DNA of 34,827 nt from Desmonostoc geniculatum HA4340-LM1 (GCA_019359545.1 JAHHHB010000075.1:1-34827), one strand, 5' to 3'. Shown: positions 24,706 through 33,982, counted from the stretch's first letter. Notes: generated from the letters alone by a model not told the origin. Made by a program: numbers and translations.

Positions 24706-26307
24706 ATGTTTAACAGACAATCAGTACTTGCAAAATATTTTCCTCCGATTTGGCTACGATTTTTAATCATTATTTTGTTAATAATAGGGATATTTTTTCG
24801 CTTAGCCTATTTGGATCGAAAAGTCTATTCCCACGATGAAGCTCATACCTCATTAAGAGTTTCTGGTTACACGAAGACAGAATTTGTTCAACAAATGTTT
24901 AATGGGCAGGTGTTTGCTGTTAGAGATATACAAAAATATCAACAGCCTAATTCTGAAAAAGGTTTAATCAATACAATCAACTCTTTGGCGGTGGAGGATG
25001 CTCAACATCCTCCACTTTATTATGTGATGGTTAGATTATGGATGCAATTTTTTGGCAATTCAGTAGCGACTATAAGAAGCTTGTCAGCCATAATTAGCGT
25101 GCTAGCTTTTCCTGGCATTTATTGGCTGTCCTTAGAATTATTTCAGTCACCTCTAACGGCATGGATAAGCGTAGCTCTTCTAACAGTCTCGCCCTTCCAT
25201 GTGCTGTACGCCCAAGAGGCAAGAGAGTTCGGTTTGTGGATGGTGACTATTTTGCTAGGGAGTGCTGCACTGCTGCGTGCAATCAGGCTGGGTAGCAAGC
25301 AGTTTTGGGGAATTTATGCAGTAACAGTAGCACTAGGATTGTACACCTTTTTGTTTTCTGGGTTGCTGGCGATCGCCCACGGAATTTATGTATTTGCCGT
25401 TGAACGCTTTCGATTCACTAAAACCGTTAAAGCTTATCTAATAGCAACTAGCGCCGGCTTTTTAGCTTTTGTTCCTTGGATTTTAACTATTATTAATAGC
25501 TTGTCTGAAATTGAGCGCACAACAGCCAGCGCTCAAACCAAACAATCTCTGTCAGTTTTGGTTTCTGGTTGGATTAGTAATATTAGCTATTTATTTGCTG
25601 ATTTTTGGCGCTACGAACCATTTTTTCCAGATTTAAATTTGCCAGTTTTGCGAGGGGGCCGATTTTTAATTCCCTTAATACTAATCTTGGTACTATATTC
25701 ATACTTCTTTGTTTATCGTCAAACAGGGAAAGAAGTTTGGTTATTTGTTTTTATCTTAAGTGCAGTACCTGCTTTAGCTCTCATATTGCCTGATTTAATT
25801 ATTGGAGGTAAGGTCAGTCTACGACCTAGATATGTCACTCCCTGTTATGTAAACATTCAGCTAGCTGTTGCTTACTTACTGGCGACTCAAATTATTTCTT
25901 CTAAGTTAATAGCCCGCAAATTTTGGCAATTAGTAATGGTAGTAGTAATTTCCAGTGGAGTTGTATCCTGTGCCGTCAGTTCTCAAGCCGAGACATGGTG
26001 GAATAAAAGCAGCCATGCCAACCCCAAAATAGCTCGCATCATCAATCAAACTAATGAGCCACTATTAATTAGTAGTAATTATTCCCTAAATATTGGCGAT
26101 CTCATGTCTCTCAGTCATCTCCTAGATGAAAAAGTGCAAATGCAATTGGTAACTGAACCAAGCATACCAAACATTCCTGATAGTTTCAGCGAACTATTTT
26201 TGTATAATCCTTCTAAAAAATTTAGATCTGAGCTTGAGAATAAATACAAACTAGTCGATGTTTTTCAGTATAGTAGGCTGTGGCGGCTAGAACAAAAAAG
26301 CAGCTAA
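24706..26307 (+). CDS. GT39-like polytopic glycosyltransferase
   Basis: A 533-residue integral membrane protein with about ten to twelve hydrophobic segments. Near the N-terminus, after the first helix, SHDEAHTS holds the Asp-Glu pair (D44, E45) expected in the first extracytoplasmic loop of GT-C enzymes (PMT/ArnT/GT39 type), followed by DAQHPPLYYVMVRLW, also typical. Such enzymes transfer sugars from polyprenyl phosphate to proteins or lipids at the membrane. Acceptor and sugar are unknown. The ATG at 24706 has no strong ribosome binding site. It stands between the cbi operon and cofH as a single transcription unit. Confidence 0.82.
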   Translation: MFNRQSVLAKYFPPIWLRFLIIILLIIGIFFRLAYLDRKVYSHDEAHTSLRVSGYTKTEFVQQMFNGQVFAVRDIQKYQQPNSEKGLINTINSLAVEDAQHPPLYYVMVRLWMQFFGNSVATIRSLSAIISVLAFPGIYWLSLELFQSPLTAWISVALLTVSPFHVLYAQEAREFGLWMVTILLGSAALLRAIRLGSKQFWGIYAVTVALGLYTFLFSGLLAIAHGIYVFAVERFRFTKTVKAYLIATSAGFLAFVPWILTIINSLSEIERTTASAQTKQSLSVLVSGWISNISYLFADFWRYEPFFPDLNLPVLRGGRFLIPLILILVLYSYFFVYRQTGKEVWLFVFILSAVPALALILPDLIIGGKVSLRPRYVTPCYVNIQLAVAYLLATQIISSKLIARKFWQLVMVVVISSGVVSCAVSSQAETWWNKSSHANPKIARIINQTNEPLLISSNYSLNIGDLMSLSHLLDEKVQMQLVTEPSIPNIPDSFSELFLYNPSKKFRSELENKYKLVDVFQYSRLWRLEQKSS

Positions 26308-26374
26308 ATTTTATATAGTGTTTCCTTGGGATTCTCCAGAACTTAGTGTATTTATTAAGTAGAATTTTATCGAA

Positions 26375-26489
26375 CAGAATTCAGGAGTCAGTCGTCAGAA
26401 TTCAGTTGGGTATTCTGTACGACTGGCGGATAGCGGAGCGTTAGCGAGTACTGGAGCGTCGCGTCAAGATTGCTGACTCCTGAATTCTG
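26375..26489. repeat. 115-bp palindromic repeat with 17-bp perfect inverted ends
   Basis: CAGAATTCAGGAGTCAG (26375-26391) is an exact inverted match to 26473-26489. A second hairpin is nested just inside it (GTCGTCAGAAT at 26391-26401 against ATTCTGTACGAC at 26412-26423). The centre holds a GC-rich GCGGAGCGTTAGCGAG stretch. It is a MITE or dispersed palindrome; I see no clear target duplication. Confidence 0.6.
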
Positions 26490-26557
26490 ACTTCTGAATT
26501 CTTCTTCAAGATTTTCCAGATCATAAAATTAAGATTTACTGAGAAATCAAGAAAGTA

Positions 26558-27703
26558 ATGCTGACAAAAATTACTGTTGAAAAAATTATTGAACGTGCCT
26601 TGATGGGGTACGATTTATCTCCCGAAGAGGGGGTGGTATTGTTACAACAAACCGATCCAGAGGCGATCGCCATAATACGTGCTATATCTGATACACTGCG
26701 TCACGCACAAGCAGGTGATACAGTTACCTACGTAATTAATCGTAATATTAACTTTACTAATATTTGCGAGCAGCACTGTAGTTTTTGTGCTTTCCGTCGA
26801 AATGATGGCGATGCGGGTGCATATTGGTTAGATTGGGCGCAAATTTTAGAAAAGGCTACAGATGGAGTACAACGGGGTGCGACAGAAATCTGTATGCAGG
26901 GGGGATTAAATCCACAAGCACAAATCAACGGCAAATCTTTGCCCTACTACCTCAAACTAGTAGAAACCATCAAACAGGAATTTCCCCAGATACATTTACA
27001 CGCTTTCTCACCCCAGGAAGTACAATTTATCGCCAGACTTGACGGACTTGAATATTCTGATGTGATTGCTGCTTTGCGAGATGCTGGTGTTGGCTCAATG
27101 CCAGGAACGGCAGCAGAAGTGTTAGATGATACAGTCAGGCGGATATTGTGTCCAGAAAAGATTGATACAGCCACTTGGTTAGAAATTGTCAGCACCGCTC
27201 ATAAATTAGGCTTGCATACCACCAGTACCATGTTATCTGGGCATATTGAAAGCCACGAACAGCAAATTGGGCATTTAGAAAAACTGCGATCGCTCCAAAA
27301 AACTGCCATCAATCAGGGATATCCAGCACGGATTACAGAGTTTATTTTACTACCATTCGTTGGCCAAGAAGCACCCAAACCCTTACGTCGCCGTGTCGGA
27401 CGCGATCAACCAGTTTTACAAGATGCACTACTGCTAGGGGCTGTGGCGCGGATTTACTTAGGTAATTGGATTCCCAACCATCAGCAGAGTTGGGTAAAAC
27501 TGGGACTTGCAGGTGCAACAGAAGCCTTAGTTTGGGGCTGCAACGATATCGGCGGCACCTTAATGGAAGAACACATCACCACAATGGCAGGTGCCTTGGG
27601 CGGTACGTGTATGGAAGTGGAAACATTACAAAGTGCGATCGCTTCTATAGGACGACCTTACCAACAACGGGATACTCTTTATCGAAAAGTCATTAGTCAT
27701 TAG
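26558..27703 (+). CDS. cofH: FO synthase subunit 2 (CofH), radical SAM enzyme
   Basis: A 381-residue radical SAM enzyme with the cluster motif C70-x3-C74-x2-C77 (CEQHCSFC), followed by AFRRNDGDAGAY. LHAFSPQEV, the GVGSMPGTAAEVLDD segment and HTTSTMLSGHIE are conserved in CofH. It joins tyrosine-derived hydroxybenzyl to 5-amino-6-ribitylaminouracil, feeding CofG to make FO, which in cyanobacteria is known as a photolyase antenna pigment. cofG is not in this window. MqnE/MqnC share the fold, but the match to CofH is clear. The ATG at 26558 has a purine-rich AAGAAAG just before it. The coding sequence ends in a repeat-rich gap before psb27. Confidence 0.9.
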   Translation: MLTKITVEKIIERALMGYDLSPEEGVVLLQQTDPEAIAIIRAISDTLRHAQAGDTVTYVINRNINFTNICEQHCSFCAFRRNDGDAGAYWLDWAQILEKATDGVQRGATEICMQGGLNPQAQINGKSLPYYLKLVETIKQEFPQIHLHAFSPQEVQFIARLDGLEYSDVIAALRDAGVGSMPGTAAEVLDDTVRRILCPEKIDTATWLEIVSTAHKLGLHTTSTMLSGHIESHEQQIGHLEKLRSLQKTAINQGYPARITEFILLPFVGQEAPKPLRRRVGRDQPVLQDALLLGAVARIYLGNWIPNHQQSWVKLGLAGATEALVWGCNDIGGTLMEEHITTMAGALGGTCMEVETLQSAIASIGRPYQQRDTLYRKVISH

Positions 27704-27785
27704 TCATTGGGCATTTGTCATTAGTTTTTCTCCGCGTCCCCGTGTCCCCGTGTCTCCGTGTCCCCACACTCCCTACTCCCCACTA
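27690..27785. repeat. repeat cluster at the end of cofH: TCATTAG words and an octamer (GTCCCCGT) tandem array
   Basis: GTCATTAGTCATTAGTCATT begins inside the last codons of cofH, so its C-terminal KVISH is repeat-encoded. Next comes a pyrimidine array with octamer units GTCCCCGT, GTCCCCGT, GTCTCCGT and GTCCCCAC (about 27737-27768), then CTCCCTACTCCCCAC. No terminator is evident. Confidence 0.6.
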
Positions 27786-27855
27786 AAATTGATCCCCAAG
27801 ATACCAATCCAGGATACGATGGACGTTGATTTACGTATTCTTTTAGTTAATGCAT

Positions 27856-28254
27856 ATGAAGCGCTATTGGTCGCGTCTGCTTGCACTCCTTTTGGTTGTA
27901 TCTATCGGCTTGATGGGTTGTTCTGGCAGTCCAGATAGTTTGACTGGCGATTATCGCCAAGACACTTTAGCTGTGGTCAATATCATGAGACAAGCCATAG
28001 AACTATCACAAGATTCACCAAACAAAGCAGCAATTCAAGCAGAAGTGCGTCAAAAAATTAATGACTTTTCAGCTCGCTACCAGCGGGCTAACTCTGTTTC
28101 TGGTCTTGGCTCGTTTACAACTATGCGAACAGCCCTCAACTCCCTGGCTGGACACTACAGTTCTTACCCTAATCGTCCTGTACCCGAAAAACTCAAAAAT
28201 CGCTTAGAGAAGGAATTAGAGCTGGTAGAAACAGCGCTGAAGCGTGGCGGTTAA
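27856..28254 (+). CDS. psb27: photosystem II assembly lipoprotein Psb27
   Basis: A small lipoprotein: MKRYWSRLLALLLVVSIGL then lipobox LMGC, the acylated Cys being the 22nd residue. The mature part is a four-helix bundle with the characteristic LTGDYRQDTLAVV and NKAAIQAEVRQKINDFSARY stretches and the end of helix 4 near KELELVETALKR. Psb27 binds the lumenal side of CP43 during assembly and repair of photosystem II and keeps the oxygen-evolving cluster from being loaded too soon. An ATG two codons earlier (27850) is also in frame; 27856 gives the usual MKRYW start. Confidence 0.93.
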   Translation: MKRYWSRLLALLLVVSIGLMGCSGSPDSLTGDYRQDTLAVVNIMRQAIELSQDSPNKAAIQAEVRQKINDFSARYQRANSVSGLGSFTTMRTALNSLAGHYSSYPNRPVPEKLKNRLEKELELVETALKRGG

Positions 28255-28781
28255 CTCTTAATTACTACCTATTCCATGATTAAGAGTCAGCAGTCTCAAG
28301 TTTTGATTCTTCAATCCTGAGTGGAGTCGGAGACACTCCGCCTCCACTCTTGACTACCTACTCAACTTGAATCTTAGTCTGAGTTAAAAATTTTAATATT
28401 AAGTTTGAAAAATCCTATTGATTTCGGCAAATATTCCATAACTCAGGTAGAGGTGGATTTTCCGTAATATCAGGGTAAACTTGCTTTGTATTCATATATT
28501 TTATATCCAAGTTTATGTATTTATGTGTTTACAAAAAAATACGGCAACAGAAATAAATGTTTGCCAGTCTTGAAAAATTAGGTTTTGAAACCCGGATTAC
28601 TCAACTATATAATTTGATACCAGTCGCTCATCACGATCTGAGACAAAATTGCATAGGAAGTATTGTTTTAAATTCTTGGAACACCTTTCTAGCAAAGGCT
28701 TTGAATCCAAAATTCAAAATTCAAAATCTAAAATCGATTTGAGTTAGAGTAATTGATTTTTGTGTCCATCTACTAGCAGGT
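28255..28781. other. intergenic stretch after psb27
   Basis: It holds the hairpin at 28319-28349, an AT-rich segment, and an open frame at 28557-28742 that ends in tandem AAAATTC repeats (about 28709-28737) and has no domain. No supported gene is seen. Confidence 0.45.
28319..28349. repeat. strong hairpin downstream of psb27
   Basis: GAGTGGAGTCGGAG is followed by ACA and CTCCGCCTCCACTC, pairing in 13 of 14 positions with one mismatch. It lies 65 nt after the psb27 stop. There is no T run, so it would act as an RNA 3' end or stability hairpin rather than a classic terminator, or it is a dispersed palindrome. Confidence 0.5.
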
Positions 28782-30281
28782 ATGTTTAATAGTCCTTTGA
28801 ACGTTGCAAAATCAACATTATTTTGGCGACGCCTATTCGCTGTAGTTTTCAGTAGTAGCTCGTTAGTTTCCAGCTTTGGGAGCCAACCAGCAAGGGCGCA
28901 AGTAACCCAGTATTGTCAGTTATCAACAGGGGCGGCGCAAGAAAAAGAAAACTTACGTTTGTCAGCCCTCAAAGGCAATCAAAATGCCCAGGCTCAATAT
29001 CAAAAAATATTACAAGAACAAGCGCAGAAATTACGGGAGTGCCGTACTCGGACTTGGCCAGAAATCCAAGCCCTTTGGTTGCGCCTGTATCCCTGTGATA
29101 TTCAGCCAGGAACAATCGATCGCGTTATGGATCGGATTGTTAACGGTGGTTATAACCAAGTTTATATAGAAGTATTTTACGACGGGCAGGTATTATTACC
29201 AGCAACTGCTAACCCGACGGTTTGGCCTTCTGTGATTCGTACTCCTGGAGCAGAAAACATCGATTTACTGTCTGTAGCGATTCAAAAAGCTCGGCAACGG
29301 GGTTTGAAAGTCTACGCCTGGATGTTTACTACCAATTTCGGTTACACTTATGCCCAGCGAAAAGACAGAGAAGCGGCGATCGCTCGCAATGGCAAAGGTC
29401 AAACGAGCTTATATGTTGTAGATAATGGCTCTCAACTATTTATCGACCCCTACAATCCCCAAGCAAAACGCGACTACTACCAATTAGTACAAGAAGTTTT
29501 ACGCCGCCGTCCAGATGGCTTGTTATTGGACTACATCCGCTATCCCCGTCAAGCAGGAAGTGATTCCATCGCCACCAAAGTCTCAGATTTATGGCTATTT
29601 AGTCCCGCAACTCAAGAAGCTTTATTTAAACGGGCACAGAATTACAAAGGACTGGACTTAATTCGCCGCTTTTTGGGCAAGGGATATGTCACAGCTGGAG
29701 ACGTAGCAGAAGTTGATAAACTTTATCCTCAAGAAGGCGAACCCCTTTGGCAAGGACGCATTCCCCCGTCAGCTCAAAAATCAATTCAGCCAGCAACTGA
29801 TAGACAACCACTTTTACAATGGGAATTGTGGCAACTCGCTGTTGCCCACGCTATGCAAGGAATTCTCGATTTTGTCACCATCGCCAGTTATCCAGCAAAA
29901 CAGCAAGGTATTCCCACAGGTGTGGTATTTTTTCCTGATGGTAACCAAACTGTAGGACAAGGCTATGATTCCCGTTTGCAACCTTGGGATAGATTTCCCA
30001 CCACACTGGAATGGCATCCCATGTCTTACGCAACTTGCGGTAATGCCAGTTGTATTGTCTCCCAAGTGCAGCGGGTTTTGAGTATGGCAAAACCGGGTAC
30101 CCAGATCATCCCTGCTTTAGCTGGTCGGTGGGGCAAACCTATCAGTAATCGTCCACCGTTAGAATTGCAAATGCAAGCACTTCGCCAATTTGCCCCCCAA
30201 CTCAAAGGAATTAGCCATTTTGCCTATTCTTGGCAATATCCTCAGAATGATAGCGATCGCAAATTTTGTCGTAATCGCTAA
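28782..30281 (+). CDS. secreted family-10-like glycoside hydrolase (GHL10/DUF187 type)
   Basis: A 499-residue protein with an N-terminal signal (WRRLFAVVFSSSSLVSSFG, cleavage likely at ARA-Q). After a Gln-rich helical segment (about 50-90), the TIM-barrel-like domain begins with ALWLRLYPCD and contains NGGYNQVYIEVFYDGQV, RGLKVYAWMFTT, LFIDPYNPQAKRDYY and GLLLDYIRYPR, the hallmarks of the GHL10/YddW-like group. LLDYIRYPR likely carries active-site residues. The C-terminal part keeps PMSYATC and ISHFAYSW. The substrate is probably a cell-wall or envelope polysaccharide (inferred). Its TAA is directly followed by an inverted repeat, with the next gene convergent. Confidence 0.82.
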   Translation: MFNSPLNVAKSTLFWRRLFAVVFSSSSLVSSFGSQPARAQVTQYCQLSTGAAQEKENLRLSALKGNQNAQAQYQKILQEQAQKLRECRTRTWPEIQALWLRLYPCDIQPGTIDRVMDRIVNGGYNQVYIEVFYDGQVLLPATANPTVWPSVIRTPGAENIDLLSVAIQKARQRGLKVYAWMFTTNFGYTYAQRKDREAAIARNGKGQTSLYVVDNGSQLFIDPYNPQAKRDYYQLVQEVLRRRPDGLLLDYIRYPRQAGSDSIATKVSDLWLFSPATQEALFKRAQNYKGLDLIRRFLGKGYVTAGDVAEVDKLYPQEGEPLWQGRIPPSAQKSIQPATDRQPLLQWELWQLAVAHAMQGILDFVTIASYPAKQQGIPTGVVFFPDGNQTVGQGYDSRLQPWDRFPTTLEWHPMSYATCGNASCIVSQVQRVLSMAKPGTQIIPALAGRWGKPISNRPPLELQMQALRQFAPQLKGISHFAYSWQYPQNDSDRKFCRNR

Positions 30282-30393
30282 GGGGATTGAGGATTGGGGA
30301 CTGGGGACTGGTGACTGGGGACTGGTTATTAATTCTTATCCCTCATCTTCCCCGTCTCCCTCATCTCCCTCATCTCCCCAATCCCCAATCCCC
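30282..30393. repeat. inverted G-rich/C-rich repeat between convergent genes
   Basis: GGGGATTGAGGATTGGGGA (30282-30300) is an inverted match, 18 of 19 bases, to 30375-30393. Between them are octamer units (GGGGACTG, GGTGACTG) and a pyrimidine arm of CATCTCCCT units. It begins one base after the hydrolase stop at 30281 and encodes the final residues and stop codon of the - strand gene at 30370. Confidence 0.7.
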
Positions 30394-31056
30394 CAATTGT
30401 GTCGCCAGAAAATAACGCACATAGTCCACAAATAACGGACCCCATTTGTGCGTCCCATGTCCCATACCAGGAACAATATAACAATCGCCATCAAAAAAGC
30501 GCCCAGCACAAGCGCGGGCATCTTTAACACTAACAATGAGATCGTTTGCACCCACCAAAAAGCGAACTCGACGCGGAGGTTGTACCCGCTGAATATAACT
30601 CATGGGGTTGCACGCCTGAGCATATTCATCAGGGTATTTCAAATTTTTAGCTAATTGTAAAAGCTTAACTACGGGTTTCAGATTAGGTTGTACTCGTTCC
30701 AGCAGTGCTTCTGTTAGTCCACCCAAGGGTGAAGCTGCTAAATCTGGCAAAACCAAGTAGCCCCAACTTTTGGCAAAAGACTGGAGATTGGCATGACCGA
30801 TTGTCTCTAATAGCCGTTCGCCAATACCGTCAGCAGTAAAGGCATAGGCGGCTTGCAAAACTCCCATACTGACGCCGAATAATGCCAGTCTATTATTAGT
30901 TAAGCCATAGCGATCGCCACAAAAGTCACGCACTTTGGCAATATCAGCCGCAGTCCGGCGAAATAAGCACAATAGTAACTCAGTATCGAACGGGATACCT
31001 CTGTCAACTAAAGGTTTAATCTCATTTTCCACCATAGCTGTGAAAGTACGCACCAA
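30370..31056 (-). pseudogene. alpha/beta hydrolase, probably missing its N-terminal part
   Basis: A 228-residue open frame with the hydrolase core: nucleophile S63 in GVSMG, D172 in GANDLIV and H200 in PGMGHGTHK, so the triad is present. The nucleophile sits only 63 residues from the start, while full-length enzymes have about 100 or more before it, including the oxyanion-hole strand. Upstream the frame stays open and looks protein-like (NNTPLAGERSLVRTF) up to an in-frame TAA near 31093, with no ATG; the only starts are TTG 31056 and ATG 31035. I therefore read it as a decayed or 5'-truncated gene, although translation of a short product is possible. The last residues (LGDWGLGR) come from the repeat. 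Confidence 0.6.
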
Positions 31057-31144
31057 GCTACGCTCACCAGCTAAGGGTGTATTGTTGTGCCCTTACAACT
31101 GAATTCTGCTATATTTCTGCTAAATTTTGGATTTTTCGCTGGAA

Positions 31145-31741
31145 TTAACTTAAAGCCAAGTCCTCTGGTGTATTACAGTTAAACAGCATTTCGGGTTCTG
31201 CTAAAGGCAAAACTTCCACAGGATGTTGTCGCAACCACTGCTGAAACGATCGCCCCCCTTGGTTGATAAAATCCAGGAGTTGTGGCAAACAGCGACGGCG
31301 ATAGAAACCACAAAGAGGTTCCCAGCCTTTGGGATGATGAGCTAAAGCTGCGATCGCATTATCTCCCACGCTATCAAGCCTAGTTACCCATTCTTGCAAA
31401 ACTTCAACCCGCAACCTCGGCAAATCGCAAGCCAACAACAGCACCCATTCTGTGTGTACTTCGGCTAGTCCTTGGGCAAAACCAACTAGAGGTCCCTGGG
31501 CTAGAGATTCTCCAAACAAAGGTACTTCCCGAATAAACTCACAACCAGGCAAAAGCAAATCTTGATAGCGTTCTGTCCAGGGAGTTACTACATAAACAAC
31601 ATCAGCACAGCTTTGAGCAATGCTACAAACTCGCTGCAATAACGGTACTCCTTCAATGGGAATCAAGGCTTTATCCTCACCCATGCGAGAACTCTTCCCG
31701 CCAGCTAACACAATTGCTGTTAATTCGCTTCGGTTCGTCAT
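31145..31741 (-). CDS. mobA: molybdenum cofactor guanylyltransferase
   Basis: A 198-residue nucleotidyltransferase. The N-terminus has TAIVLAGGKSSRMGEDKALI, the MobA GTP-binding signature, then the metal-binding ACDLP and the C-terminal FNCNTPEDL. MobA joins GMP to molybdopterin to make the guanine dinucleotide cofactor used by, for example, nitrate reductase. The open frame begins at a TTG at 31762, but the ATG at 31741 (MTNRSELTAIV) is the natural start. It is downstream of the DUF255 gene by about 100 bp, and the two may be transcribed together. Confidence 0.92.
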   Translation of the reverse strand: MTNRSELTAIVLAGGKSSRMGEDKALIPIEGVPLLQRVCSIAQSCADVVYVVTPWTERYQDLLLPGCEFIREVPLFGESLAQGPLVGFAQGLAEVHTEWVLLLACDLPRLRVEVLQEWVTRLDSVGDNAIAALAHHPKGWEPLCGFYRRRCLPQLLDFINQGGRSFQQWLRQHPVEVLPLAEPEMLFNCNTPEDLALS

Positions 31742-31840
31742 AATTTTGTAAGTTCGTAGCAAATTCTCTTAAAAAACTCTGCGTACCTCTACGCTTTCCT
31801 CAGCGTCCCTCTGCGTTTAAAAACCGCTACGAATTAAAAA

Positions 31841-33898
31841 TTACCCTCTATTCTGACTTTCCTGAACTTGCTGCAATAATCGTTCTAAACTTTCTGCTGG
31901 CGCCAGACACTTTAAACCTTGGCAAACTAAACCAACGCTTCCCTCTGGTAAATCAGAGACTACAGCAAAGACAGCACTCGGCAGAAACTTGGGGACGAGA
32001 GAGTTTAATTGCTCAGTTGTGCTGCGAATCAACGTAGAATTACGATACCAATCCAAGGCTGTAAACAAGCTGGGACAAGCTTGGGGAGCGCGATGCATCA
32101 CACTTCTAAAAGCTTTCAAACCAAGTTCCGCTAAATCTAAATAATGTAAATTATCGGTGAGTAGGGCGAGACGCACAAGGTTAGCGATCGCAATTCCATT
32201 GGCTGATGCTGTGGCGTTATCGGCATAACTCCGCTCTCGCACAATTAAATCTTGACTAGAATTGCTCGATGCGTTATAATAACCGCCTAATTCTACGCTC
32301 CAGAGAAATTCGTTAAATTCATCTTGAATGGCGATCGCTTTTTCTAACCATTGTTGATGCTCAGGGCTGACAGCTTGTAAATCCAGGAGAGCTTTAATAA
32401 AAAAGGCGTAGTCTTCAGACTGAGCTAAAACCGTTGGTTCTCCTTGATAGTTCAGCCGATGGAAACGCCCATCAACAAATTGATTATCTAAAATGAAATT
32501 TGCTGCTTGTGCTGCTAGTTCCAGGTATGGCGGTTGTCCCAACACCCCCGCAGCCCTAGCTAAACCAGAAATCATCAAGCTATTCCAGGCCACAATCATT
32601 TTCGTATCTGTCACCGACGGAATGCGACCTGGCCAGTTAACGGTTTTTGCTTCCTGGTTGTTACGAGCAGGGGGAAAAGTTTCAAGTGACTCAGGACTAG
32701 CACCATAGCGGACTGTAAATAATTTGCTCAGTGCTGTTTCCAGTGTTGCACTCAGTTGGCCGACATGGCGTCTTTGTAAAACATTCTTACCTTCAAAGTT
32801 ACCGTTAGAACTTACTGTAAACTGTTGTTGTAATTCCGTGACTTCTTCAGGCGTTAACAGTTGTTGTAGTTCGCTGTAACTCCAGACGTAAAAGGCTCCT
32901 TCTTCTGGTTCTACTGCTGTGGGTTCAGTGAAACTGTCGGCATCTTGAGAGGCATAGAAGTAACCTTCAGGCGCGGTCATTTCTCGCTTGAGCCATTGTA
33001 TGGTACCAGCGATCGCTCTTTCAAAAGCTGGCTCTTGTATTCCTGCACTCCACAAACCAGCTAGATACTCAACAATTTGTCCATTGTCGTAGAGCATCTT
33101 TTCAAAGTGGGGTACTGTCCAAGTGGGATCAACAGTATAGCGATGAAATCCACCGCCCACATGGTCATAAATCCCTCCCAGTGCTAAGTCTAGTCCCCGC
33201 TGGCTACAAACTTGCTCGCCATCATACCGAGATTCAAAATTAAATCGACTTCCCCGCAGTGCTAATTCTGCGTAGGGGATCATCGGAAAGCTATTGCCAG
33301 CTTGATTAGGAGTAATTATGCCTGTGCTGGTTTCCCAACCTTGGCGGAGTAATTCATGGTCTTCTAGCTCATTGGTTGTAGCGTCTTGCAATATCGCAGA
33401 TGTCAGGAGCGACTCAATAATTATGGCTTTGCGTTGCTGTAAATCTTGTTTTTCTGTATCGTAGTAACGACGTAACGCTTGTAAAACTTGTAAAAAGCCA
33501 GGACGACCATAGCGTTGGTCTACAGGAAAATAAGTACCAGCGTAAAACGGCACTAAATCCTCAGGTGAAAGAAAGACATTCAAAGGCCAACCCCCTTGAC
33601 CACTCATCATCTGCAAGGCTTGCATATAGATGCTATCGAGGTCAGGTCTTTCTTCTCGGTCTACTTTGATGGGAAGAAAGTTGGCATTCATGTAATCGGC
33701 GATCGCTAAATCAGAAAAAGCTTCGCCTTCCATAACAGTACACCAGTGGCAACTAGAGTAACCAATGGAGAGAAAAATCGGTTTATCTTGCGCCCTTGCA
33801 GTTGCAAGTGCTTCGTCACACCAAGACCACCAGTCAATCGGGTTCTCGGCGTGTTTCCGGAGGTACAGGCTCTTAGCTTCAGCAAGGCGATTAGTCAT
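31841..33898 (-). CDS. DUF255/YyaL thioredoxin-domain protein (spermatogenesis-associated protein 20-like)
   Basis: A 685-residue protein. The N-terminal thioredoxin-like domain has FLSIGYSSCHWC with C50 and C53 forming the CxxC, and continues KVDREERPDLDSIY and GGWPLNVFLSP, a nearly universal YyaL signature. The remainder resembles an (alpha/alpha)6 glycosidase-type toroid, with HVGGGFHRYTVD, WTVPHFEKMLYDNGQ, and WNSLMISGLARA. The family occurs across bacteria and humans, but its biochemical role is not settled. The ATG at 33898 (MTNRLAEAKSLYL) is preferred to a TTG at 33910. It is upstream of mobA on the same strand. Confidence 0.92.
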   Translation of the reverse strand: MTNRLAEAKSLYLRKHAENPIDWWSWCDEALATARAQDKPIFLSIGYSSCHWCTVMEGEAFSDLAIADYMNANFLPIKVDREERPDLDSIYMQALQMMSGQGGWPLNVFLSPEDLVPFYAGTYFPVDQRYGRPGFLQVLQALRRYYDTEKQDLQQRKAIIIESLLTSAILQDATTNELEDHELLRQGWETSTGIITPNQAGNSFPMIPYAELALRGSRFNFESRYDGEQVCSQRGLDLALGGIYDHVGGGFHRYTVDPTWTVPHFEKMLYDNGQIVEYLAGLWSAGIQEPAFERAIAGTIQWLKREMTAPEGYFYASQDADSFTEPTAVEPEEGAFYVWSYSELQQLLTPEEVTELQQQFTVSSNGNFEGKNVLQRRHVGQLSATLETALSKLFTVRYGASPESLETFPPARNNQEAKTVNWPGRIPSVTDTKMIVAWNSLMISGLARAAGVLGQPPYLELAAQAANFILDNQFVDGRFHRLNYQGEPTVLAQSEDYAFFIKALLDLQAVSPEHQQWLEKAIAIQDEFNEFLWSVELGGYYNASSNSSQDLIVRERSYADNATASANGIAIANLVRLALLTDNLHYLDLAELGLKAFRSVMHRAPQACPSLFTALDWYRNSTLIRSTTEQLNSLVPKFLPSAVFAVVSDLPEGSVGLVCQGLKCLAPAESLERLLQQVQESQNRG

Positions 33899-33982
33899 GA
33901 TCAAATGCAAATAGTTGCCTTCTTTGCTCAGTCTACCGTGTTGCCAGGAGTGTTAGCCTAGATTGCTATGCAATACGGTTCG

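Noticed and set aside
28557..28742. 61-codon open frame on the + strand
   Set aside because: It ends in tandem AAAATTC repeats and has no recognisable feature.
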